DNA of 22,713 bases. Origin: a virus. The stretch lies in IMG/VR virus record IMGVR_UViG_3300017951_000150, positions 1 through 22,713 of that record. One strand, 5' to 3'. The notes under the pieces were generated by a model. That model was not told where the DNA came from. It searched no databases and saw only the letters and a list, made by a program, of their open reading frames with translations. This document shows positions 6,567-13,735 of the stretch, one piece after another. How positions within the stretch are numbered: position 1 is the stretch's first letter; the number at the start of each line of letters is the position of its first letter. The position numbers and the translations under genes were made by a program.

Positions 6567-9136
6567 TGACTGGCGTAAATGATACCCGAGAACAAAGGAT
6601 AGCTGACTCTAAGGGTAGAGAGATTTCACAAGGCGTAAACCGTGATGGTAATCAAGATCCACGTGGAGAGTTTCCTTCTCCCCAATATTGGAACTCACCT
6701 AATACTAACTATGCCGCTACAGGCAATGTAACTAATGAGCTTTATGTTGGCGGTGGTGATAAAGAAGTTGATTTAGGTTTAGCTGATAAGAAAGCATCAC
6801 AGTATCCATATAATCAGGTCTCTGAAACTATTTCAGGACATGTAATTGAGGTTGATGATACTCCAGGTGGCGAAAGAATTCTTATTAAGCACAGAACAGG
6901 AGCTGGTGTAGAATTAAGACAAGACGGTACAGTTCTAGTAGCATCTACAAAAAACAAAATTGAAGTAACCGGAGACGATCATAATGTCATTGTTGAAGGT
7001 GATGGCAATATGGTTTATAAAGGCAATTTAAATATCCAAGTAACTGGTGAATTTAATGTAGAATGTACTGACTTTAACATTAAAACAAATGGTAATATGA
7101 ATACTAATGTCGTAGGATCTCAAAGAACTACAGTTGGTGAAACTAAATCAGATACTGTTCGTGGTGGCTTATCACAAACTGTAACTCAGCAGGTTACTAA
7201 CACATATTTGGGTGGATTATCTACAAATGTCAAAGGTACATTAAGTCATAATGTTGAAGGACCAGCTAATTATGTTTCAAGTGAAAATACTATTATGACA
7301 TCTGAAACTAAACTTAATATGTCATCTCCTGATGTAAACCTGGCCGCTGAAAATTTATCTGTGTTTGGAGACCAAGGTACAATTGGCGGTGAAAACATTA
7401 TTATGTACAACTATAACATGCATACGGGTCATTCAATTTATTCTGAAACAGTTACAACTAATCTTGTATATGGCGATTTAAAAGGTACTGCAGAAAAAGC
7501 AATAACCTCTGATGTAACTAACTCACAAAATTATGCTGACCCTGATCCAGGTGGAGGGACAGGCTCTGCAGCTGGATATACAATTGACACAACTGCAGAG
7601 GACACAAAAGCTACAGCGCTTCCAACAGGTGCATTGCTTGATGGTTATTTAAATCGTGGGGATGGTGGTGTTCGTAAGATTAAAATTGATGAAGGTGACT
7701 GGATTAAGAATCAGATTGATAAGACGGTTGCATACGATGGTATTTCTTCAACCCCTGTCTCACCAACTGTTGCTAGATCTAAGTTAAGAGACCCTTCAAA
7801 TCAAAATAATAAAACCTTTGTCTCACAAGCAACTGCTGAAGGCAATATATCACCAAACTGGAACAGGCCAACACCTGTTGGAATAGGTAGAACTGTATCT
7901 GGTGGATCAACCCCTAAATTTGGACAACAAATTTTCGGAAATGCTAGAGCTTCAGATGGTGCAAATCTATTCTTGCCTAGAAGTTTAAACGTACAGCTTG
8001 TGCCAGATCCCAGATTTAATCCTAATTTTAGAAATGAAATTACAGCTAAAACTAAGTTGAGTGAAGGTGTTTCTATATCAAAATTCATGGGTTCAAAGGG
8101 TGATCCCACAAATCTTAGTTTTATTCGTGATTTAGAGCAACGTAAACAGCTAGCTAGAAATTTATATGCTCATGCTGAATATGTCATGAAGTCTGTATCA
8201 ACAAATAAAGGTGATTTTAAAGATTTACGATTGATAGTTGCTGAGGGTGTATACAGACCTGGTCCTAGTGAAAAAATAACACCTGGTAGCATTAATGACT
8301 TAAAGCTAAAGGGACAAGCGATTGTTTATGAATTAGTTGATAACAAGGGTAAAATAGACGCTGCTAAAACATTTGACCTAGCTGAATATTGGAAAGACGC
8401 TATTTATTTTGACAAATTAATTTTAGACTATGATGAAATTGATCCGAATGAGGATCTAAACGCACAGATTATTGTAGTAATGCCAGAAATAACAGATGAC
8501 TTTTCTGCTACGTTTAATAGAAAGGTTGAAACATTTTATAATGGTAAAAAACTAGCGGATGCTGAATTAGTCGAGGCATTAACATATCCAGTTACATCTG
8601 TTCAAAGTACGATTAATATTCCATTAGATTCTGGTGGGAGATATGGTATTAATTTGTCTACAAGGTTTAAACCAATTATTGACACTTTAAATGGTACTTC
8701 TCCTAACCTAAGACCAGGCGCTTTAGAAAATATGAAGAGTATGCTTGAAAACGAATATACAAAAATGCAAGAATATTATGGTGGTAGACTTTATATTAAT
8801 GACGCGCTAGCTAAAGCTGGAACAAGTAGAACAGCTTCCACTCCGGCATCACAGCACTTTTTTGGTAGGGCACTAGACATCGATATTTCTGGAATGACAG
8901 ATTATCAAAAAATAAAACTAGCAAAGTCAGCAATGAAAGCTGGATTCAGAGGTTTTGGATTTGGTAATACAATTCTTCATGTCGATTTAGGATCAAGCCG
9001 TGGTTGGGGATACAACAATAGAATGTGGGCTGGTAAACCGGTCGGCGAGTTAATAAGAGATAACAAAGGAAATGTGATAGACATCACTAGTTATTGGAAC
9101 AGATGGGCTAGAAGATTATCACCAGAATTTGTTTAA
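6566..9136 (+). CDS. gp5C-type beta-helix needle fused to a C-terminal M15-type peptidase
   Basis: Residues about 85-320 match the gp5C/VgrG needle type: SGHVIEVDDTPGGERILIKH, LRQDGTVLVAS, then repeated short beta strands (NKIEVTGDDHNVIVEGDGN, NLNIQVTGEFNV and onward) expected to wind into a triple-stranded beta helix. A linker of about 180 residues follows. Residues about 515-645 look like an M15-type fold without zinc ligands. Residues about 715-825 look like an active Peptidase_M15_3 domain: SQHFFGRALDIDI gives H764-x6-D771, and ILHVDLG gives His805, the usual three zinc ligands of DD- or LD-carboxypeptidase-like enzymes. The protein would puncture the envelope and cut peptide stems. Its ATG shares one base with the stop of the amidase gene (TAATG). 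At 856 aa it exceeds whole T4 gp5, yet it lacks the OB and lysozyme domains. Confidence 0.85.
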   Translation: MTGVNDTREQRIADSKGREISQGVNRDGNQDPRGEFPSPQYWNSPNTNYAATGNVTNELYVGGGDKEVDLGLADKKASQYPYNQVSETISGHVIEVDDTPGGERILIKHRTGAGVELRQDGTVLVASTKNKIEVTGDDHNVIVEGDGNMVYKGNLNIQVTGEFNVECTDFNIKTNGNMNTNVVGSQRTTVGETKSDTVRGGLSQTVTQQVTNTYLGGLSTNVKGTLSHNVEGPANYVSSENTIMTSETKLNMSSPDVNLAAENLSVFGDQGTIGGENIIMYNYNMHTGHSIYSETVTTNLVYGDLKGTAEKAITSDVTNSQNYADPDPGGGTGSAAGYTIDTTAEDTKATALPTGALLDGYLNRGDGGVRKIKIDEGDWIKNQIDKTVAYDGISSTPVSPTVARSKLRDPSNQNNKTFVSQATAEGNISPNWNRPTPVGIGRTVSGGSTPKFGQQIFGNARASDGANLFLPRSLNVQLVPDPRFNPNFRNEITAKTKLSEGVSISKFMGSKGDPTNLSFIRDLEQRKQLARNLYAHAEYVMKSVSTNKGDFKDLRLIVAEGVYRPGPSEKITPGSINDLKLKGQAIVYELVDNKGKIDAAKTFDLAEYWKDAIYFDKLILDYDEIDPNEDLNAQIIVVMPEITDDFSATFNRKVETFYNGKKLADAELVEALTYPVTSVQSTINIPLDSGGRYGINLSTRFKPIIDTLNGTSPNLRPGALENMKSMLENEYTKMQEYYGGRLYINDALAKAGTSRTASTPASQHFFGRALDIDISGMTDYQKIKLAKSAMKAGFRGFGFGNTILHVDLGSSRGWGYNNRMWAGKPVGELIRDNKGNVIDITSYWNRWARRLSPEFV

Positions 9137-9148
9137 TCAAATAACGTA

Positions 9149-9156
9149 TATAAATA
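9149..9156 (+). promoter_or_regulatory. T4-type late promoter (TATAAATA) for gp25-gp6-gp7
   Basis: An exact TATAAATA octamer lies in the 39-base gap between the needle gene and gp25, 19 bases upstream of the gp25 ATG. The short distance leaves a leader of only a few bases, and no strong AGGA-type ribosome-binding site is visible before this ATG. Confidence 0.8.
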
Positions 9157-9175
9157 AAAGTAAAAGATTTTAAAC

Positions 9176-9619
9176 ATGGCAACAACAAGAGTTTTATCTA
9201 GGGAAGACGGAAATCTATCTAGTAGTATTCTTACTAGTAGAGACAAGAACTATACCGATATAGATCTATTATTTTCTGCTAAGCCTAATGGTGAAATTTA
9301 TACTAAAAGAGACGCGGCTGCCGTAAAGCAGTCCATCAAAACTTTAGTACAAACTAATCATTTCGAAAAACCTTTTTTGCCATTCTTTGGTGGTAACATT
9401 AGATCATTATTGTTTGAATTAGTTGATGAAGAAGATCCAACAGAAATTATCGATAATATAAGAGATACCGTCGAGGTATATGAACCACGAGCTAGAATAA
9501 TTGATATTAAGGTTTCACTAAAACCTGATAACAATTCAATAGATTTAACAATTGAATTTCAAACAGTAAGTACAGAAGAAACCGTAGTATTTACAACAGT
9601 AGTATCAAGGCTGAGATAA
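9176..9619 (+). CDS. 25: Baseplate wedge protein gp25 (GPW/gp25 family)
   Basis: At 147 aa it is close to T4 gp25 (132 aa). It has the expected order of motifs: an N-terminal DIDLLFSAKPNGEIYTKRD, a helix with AVKQSIKTLVQT, FEKPFLPFFGGNIRSLLFEL, and the family signature YEPRARI (Glu-Pro-Arg at 103-105), ending in a beta strand pair. gp25 packs with the gp6 dimer and gp53 in the inner wedge, where the Glu-Pro-Arg core contacts partners and the fold initiates sheath assembly. It leads its own late transcription unit and is followed after one base by gp6, its structural partner. Confidence 0.95.
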   Translation: MATTRVLSREDGNLSSSILTSRDKNYTDIDLLFSAKPNGEIYTKRDAAAVKQSIKTLVQTNHFEKPFLPFFGGNIRSLLFELVDEEDPTEIIDNIRDTVEVYEPRARIIDIKVSLKPDNNSIDLTIEFQTVSTEETVVFTTVVSRLR

Positions 9620-9620
9620 C

Positions 9621-11651
9621 ATGGCAACAACTATTAGATCATCCGCATTAGATTTTAATAATATAAAAAACAATCTAAAAACCTTCTTAGCGGCAAAAGA
9701 AGAGTTTAGAGATTATAATTTTGAGGCATCTGGTTTATCTAATATTTTAGATGTGCTAGCGCATAATACTCATATTAATGCATTGATTGCTAACTTTGCT
9801 TTAAACGAATCTTATTTAGGTACAGCACAATTAAGAAGTTCTGTTGTATCATTAGCTGAAGGTTTGGGTTATGTGCCAGATACTGATACAGCTTCACAGG
9901 CTGTGGTTAATGTAAGCTTTACTACATCACAAGCAGGTCGTGATACGGTTATTCAATTACCAGCAAAAACAACCTTTACATCTTCGGTTGATGATATTAC
10001 ATACACATTCCAAACTATTGAAGATTTTTATGCTACTGATGATGGAACAGGATTCTATGAGTTTGTAACTAGTAACGGTTCAAATGAACTTAGATTGTAT
10101 GAAGGTACTCAGAGAACTAAGACATTCTTAGTTGGTGAATATGAAGATAACCCAACATATGTTATTCCAGACACAAGCATTGATGCTGATACTGTAACAG
10201 TTTCAATCTATGAAAGCTTAACTAGTACGGCTGCTACAGTTTATACAAACATCATCGATGCTACTACTATCGATGCAAACTCAACAATCTTTATTTTGAA
10301 GGAATCTCCAAACGGATTCTTTGAGCTTTCATTTGGTGATGGCGAAACATTTGGTATTGCTCCTTCTGCAGGTAGTAAAATCGTAGTTGATTACTTATCG
10401 ACTAAGGGTGCACCAGCTAATGGAGCCACTGTATTTACGCCATCTAGTACATTTACTGGAGGTAATGTAACAGAAGTCAATTTATCTGTTACAACAGTTA
10501 CAAATTCTGTTGGTGGTGATACAAAAGAATCTTTAGAATCAATACGTAAAAACGCACCATTCCAATATGCTTCTCAAAACAGAATGGTCACAGCGGCTGA
10601 CTATTCATCTCTTATTCTTCGTAATTACTCAACACTTATTAAAGATATTAAAGCTTGGGGTGGTGAAGATAATATTGATCCAGAATTTGGTGCTGTTTAT
10701 GTTTCAATAGATTTTGAAGATGATGTTACTGAGTTAACACAAGCCAATACAAAACAAGGTATATTACAACTCGCAGAAGATCTAGCTATTATATCTTTTA
10801 GACTAAGATTTGCTGATCCAGTAATTACGTATGTTGAAGTTCAAAACTATTTCCAGTTTAACCCAAGACTAACATCACTAACAATAAATTCAGTTCAATC
10901 AAATGTATTACAAATTATAAATGATTATTTTGCCGAAAACACTGGTGGATTTGATAAAGCATTTAGAAGATCGAATCTTTTGACACTTATTGATGAATCT
11001 AATCCAGCTATTCTTTCCTCTAGAGCTGATGTAAAGATGCAACAAAGATTCTATCCTAGTTCAGTAACTGCTACTGATACTATAAACAATCTTACAAACT
11101 TTACTATACCAGATACTCCGCTTAATGAAGCTATAACATTCTTAGCTACAAATGATTATAAGTCAGCGGCTAATATAGTTGTAGATTATGCAACATCACA
11201 GTCGTATAGTAGTGTTTTAACAGCTCTGAGAACAATTAGTAATACATCGACTTATAATTTTACATTCCCTACTGCTATTGCAGCTGCTGATGATACAGTA
11301 AAAATTGTGACTAGTTCTACATTCTCATATAGACCACCAGCATCAAGTGGTATCACTTCAGCAACAGCTATTGATTGTATCATTACAAATAAGCTAAATT
11401 CAACTGTATTGCAAATTGAATCTACAGCTGGCGATGTGATTATTGATAACATTGGATCTTATGCTCCAGCTACAGGTAAAGTTACATTAACTAATTTTAC
11501 ACCTGAAGCAGTTTTAGGTGGTAGAGATTATATAAAAATTTCAGTGACACCAGCTAATCAAAGTGCATTAGTACCGACTAGAAACAATATCTTAGAATAC
11601 GATAGAGAAACATCTGCAGCTAGAGGCGTTTTAACGACAGCGACTAATTAA
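9621..11651 (+). CDS. 6: Baseplate wedge protein gp6
   Basis: At 676 aa the length is near T4 gp6 (660 aa). The N-terminus is diagnostic: NNIKNNLKTFLAAKEEFRDYNFEASGL, ILDVLAHNTHINAL, LNESYLGTAQLRSSVVSLAE and GLGYVPDT align with T4 'EIKQNLIEWLNGQNEFLDYDFEGS...LLAYNT...RTANLRSSVVQAAQDNGYLP'. Like other gp6/GpJ proteins it continues with a beta-rich middle part (VNVSFTTSQAG onward), a QNRMVTAADYSSLILRNYS block (about 320-340) typical of this family, and a helical dimerisation region. gp6 forms the continuous inner ring of the baseplate. It shares a TAATG junction with the next gene, so translation is probably coupled. The C-terminal about 120 residues are beta-rich and less recognisable. Confidence 0.93.
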   Translation: MATTIRSSALDFNNIKNNLKTFLAAKEEFRDYNFEASGLSNILDVLAHNTHINALIANFALNESYLGTAQLRSSVVSLAEGLGYVPDTDTASQAVVNVSFTTSQAGRDTVIQLPAKTTFTSSVDDITYTFQTIEDFYATDDGTGFYEFVTSNGSNELRLYEGTQRTKTFLVGEYEDNPTYVIPDTSIDADTVTVSIYESLTSTAATVYTNIIDATTIDANSTIFILKESPNGFFELSFGDGETFGIAPSAGSKIVVDYLSTKGAPANGATVFTPSSTFTGGNVTEVNLSVTTVTNSVGGDTKESLESIRKNAPFQYASQNRMVTAADYSSLILRNYSTLIKDIKAWGGEDNIDPEFGAVYVSIDFEDDVTELTQANTKQGILQLAEDLAIISFRLRFADPVITYVEVQNYFQFNPRLTSLTINSVQSNVLQIINDYFAENTGGFDKAFRRSNLLTLIDESNPAILSSRADVKMQQRFYPSSVTATDTINNLTNFTIPDTPLNEAITFLATNDYKSAANIVVDYATSQSYSSVLTALRTISNTSTYNFTFPTAIAAADDTVKIVTSSTFSYRPPASSGITSATAIDCIITNKLNSTVLQIESTAGDVIIDNIGSYAPATGKVTLTNFTPEAVLGGRDYIKISVTPANQSALVPTRNNILEYDRETSAARGVLTTATN

Positions 11652-12673
11652 TGGCTTTTTATTACGATAAAACAAACACAGATATTCGCCGCAGAGATAT
11701 TAACCTGCAAAAGGCATCTATTGAAAGTGTTCTTCCTGAGCATTTTCTAGAACAGTATCCAAAACTAATAGAGCTGTTTAAAGCGTATTATGAGTTTTTA
11801 GAAGACGAGGATCAGCCTGGTAAACAAATCAATGAAATGTATAAAAACAGAGATATTGCTCAAGTAGATGCAGATCTTTTACAATACATTGAAGACGAGT
11901 TGTTGTTAGGTCAAGCTTACTTTGGTGGGTTTATTAACAAACGTGAGGCCTCAAAGTTTTCTAATATTCTATATAGATCTAAAGGAACACGTTATAGTAT
12001 TCAGCAATTCTTTAGAGCATTTTTTGGAACAGATCCAGAAGTTGTATATACAAAAGAAAATGTTTTCAGAGTGGGTCCTATTGTTGATGATAATATATCG
12101 ACTTCAAATGATAATGGTTCTCAAGTAGTAGAACAAGCTTCAATAATTGGTGCTGAATCACAGCGTTATTTGACTGATGATAAGCTATATCAAACTCTAG
12201 CAATTCTGATTAAAACAGATATACCTATTAATGTTTGGAGAGAAGTTTATAAACTTTTCGTTCACCCGGCTGGTATGTATCTAGGTGGTCAAATTGTAAT
12301 ATCTAGCACTAATGCTACAGCTATTGATACTCTGATGCCTGAAGTTGCTGCAGCTGATGCTCTTGAAAACGCAATTGTTGTGGCTGGAGTGGCTGATGCT
12401 GGAATTGGTAATATGCCAGTTGCATCTGTGACTGGTCTAGAGGATAGCGCAGGTGAAGATTATAGAACAGATCTTATCACTACAATTGAAACAATCGGTG
12501 ACCTAACGTTTGAAGAATTCGAAGCTAGATATGCTACTATTAGTCAGTCTACCTCACCGTCTAAACCGACAATGGATGATAGTACAGGTGATGGTGGTTC
12601 AGTTAGATTCTCTGATTCTACTGGCAATGAAACATTTGACCAATCTTGGTTTGATTCTATTGGTACTTTCTAA
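11651..12673 (+). CDS. 7: Baseplate wedge protein gp7, minimal form
   Basis: This 340-aa protein corresponds to only the C-terminal third of T4 gp7 (1032 aa). Matching blocks are LPEHFLEQYPKLIELFKAYYEFLE (about 28-51; T4 'LLQDSNFEAFCEAYIQYL'), INKREASKFSNILYRSKGTRYSIQQFF with FRAFFGTDPEVVY (about 95-133; T4 'YSTKGIEASYKFLFKVLYNEEVEI'), and NVWREVYKLFVHPAGMYLGG (about 194-213; T4 'WKSDVIRFVHPVGF'). This region of gp7 interacts with gp6 and holds the wedge core, while the missing T4 N-terminal domains lie at the periphery and bind gp8/gp10. Residues about 220-340 are acidic, Ala/Ser-rich and probably flexible. Identification is by recalled alignment, gene order after gp6, and coupling through the TAATG overlap. 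Confidence 0.8.
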   Translation: MAFYYDKTNTDIRRRDINLQKASIESVLPEHFLEQYPKLIELFKAYYEFLEDEDQPGKQINEMYKNRDIAQVDADLLQYIEDELLLGQAYFGGFINKREASKFSNILYRSKGTRYSIQQFFRAFFGTDPEVVYTKENVFRVGPIVDDNISTSNDNGSQVVEQASIIGAESQRYLTDDKLYQTLAILIKTDIPINVWREVYKLFVHPAGMYLGGQIVISSTNATAIDTLMPEVAAADALENAIVVAGVADAGIGNMPVASVTGLEDSAGEDYRTDLITTIETIGDLTFEEFEARYATISQSTSPSKPTMDDSTGDGGSVRFSDSTGNETFDQSWFDSIGTF

Positions 12674-12679
12674 AACTAA

Positions 12680-12687
12680 TATAAATA
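12680..12687 (+). promoter_or_regulatory. T4-type late promoter (TATAAATA) for the distal tail gene group
   Basis: An exact TATAAATA octamer lies in the 40-base gap after gp7, 26 bases before the ATG at 12714, followed by a clear AAGGGA ribosome-binding site at 12703-12708. It would drive the attachment protein and gp8, and possibly the genes to the right edge, since no other exact TATAAATA was noticed downstream. Confidence 0.8.
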
Positions 12688-12713
12688 CAAATAAGTTATT
12701 TTAAGGGAACACT

Positions 12714-13724
12714 ATGGCACGTCAAATTATTAATACTGGTACAACGGCAAATGATAACACCGGTGATACACTACGTGTAGCGGGTACCAAAATCAATGAA
12801 AACTTTGTTGAGCTATATACTCAGCTTGGTGGTGGTGATTCTGGCGGATCATTGACTTCAGCTGTACGTTTGATAGATAGCGGTCTAGAATATATTGGTG
12901 TAACTAATAACACAGTTTTAGGTAATATTGAAGGCTCTGAAAAACTTACAATCTTATTGCCAGATTCAAGTGGAACTGTTATTGTTGATAGTGCCGAACA
13001 AAATATGTATAACAAGCATTTGTATAATACAAAAATTGATGGTGATTTAAGACTGCATGGTACTTCTGGTACAGGTTATTATAAAGTAAATTATGAGGGC
13101 ACAGTTCCTTCTGGTGATAGAAATATAAACTTACCTGCATTAGCTGATAGCGACACTTTAGTATTTGAGGATCATACTCAAACAATAACAAATAAAACAT
13201 TAAATAGTGCAACTTTAAATTCACCATCCATTAATACAGCAATACTAGATATTAATGGTGCCGAATCTATAAAAATTACAGCTACAGGTTCAGCAGCCAA
13301 TGAAATTACGGTTGCTAATGCTGCAGCCGGAAACAATCCAACTATATCAGCTTCTGGTACAGATACAAACATTGGTCTTAATATTGATCCTAAAGGAACT
13401 GGAGCAATACTATTAGGTAAGGTAGCTTACTCTAGTAAACAAATGGGTGTAGCAGATAGTGATATGTCAGAGCATACATTTATTGTATTTAATCCTACTG
13501 GTGCATCAAACTATACAATTGAGGACGGAACAATCAACGGTGAGTTGAAAATACTTTTGAACAGAGGCTCTGCAAACGCAACGATTTCTTCAGGAAATCT
13601 TGCTTTTGGTTCTTCATTTACCATGGCTCCAAACGCTATGGCTCAAATGATTTGGGAAAACGTTGAAACTAATTGGCATTTGTTAGGAACAGACTCAGCC
13701 TCTCCTAATATAACAATAACATAA
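12714..13724 (+). CDS. Baseplate-attached fibre-like protein with gp9/gp10-type N-terminal domain
   Basis: Residues 1-40 (IINTGTTANDNTGDTLRVAG, then TKINENFVELYTQLG) match the N-terminal attachment module shared by T4 gp9 and gp10 ('TGEIGNASTGD...KINSDFNAIY', 'VVDDGTGDYLRKGGIKINENFDELYYELG'). The middle (about 100-235) is typical marine-phage fibre beta sequence: QTITNKTLNSATLNSPSINT, GSAANEITVANAAAGN and DTNIGLNIDPKGTGAILLG. The C-terminal domain (about 245-336) is a compact beta fold with HTFIVFNPTG and NAMAQMIWENVETNWHLLG. It probably trimerises and binds the wedge periphery as a fibre socket or short fibre. It lies between gp7 and gp8 behind its own late promoter. At 336 aa it is shorter than T4 gp10 (602 aa) and near gp9 (288 aa). 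Which of the two it replaces cannot be settled. Confidence 0.7.
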   Translation: MARQIINTGTTANDNTGDTLRVAGTKINENFVELYTQLGGGDSGGSLTSAVRLIDSGLEYIGVTNNTVLGNIEGSEKLTILLPDSSGTVIVDSAEQNMYNKHLYNTKIDGDLRLHGTSGTGYYKVNYEGTVPSGDRNINLPALADSDTLVFEDHTQTITNKTLNSATLNSPSINTAILDINGAESIKITATGSAANEITVANAAAGNNPTISASGTDTNIGLNIDPKGTGAILLGKVAYSSKQMGVADSDMSEHTFIVFNPTGASNYTIEDGTINGELKILLNRGSANATISSGNLAFGSSFTMAPNAMAQMIWENVETNWHLLGTDSASPNITIT

Positions 13725-13735
13725 CGAGATAAAAA

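Noticed and set aside
7801-8109. Minus-strand open frame of 102 codons inside the needle-peptidase gene
   Set aside because: Antisense shadow opposite the linker region, without supporting signals.
9137-9175. Possible terminator between the needle gene and gp25
   Set aside because: No GC-rich stem followed by a T run is present. The gap holds only the late promoter and AT-rich leader. The gap after gp7 is the same.
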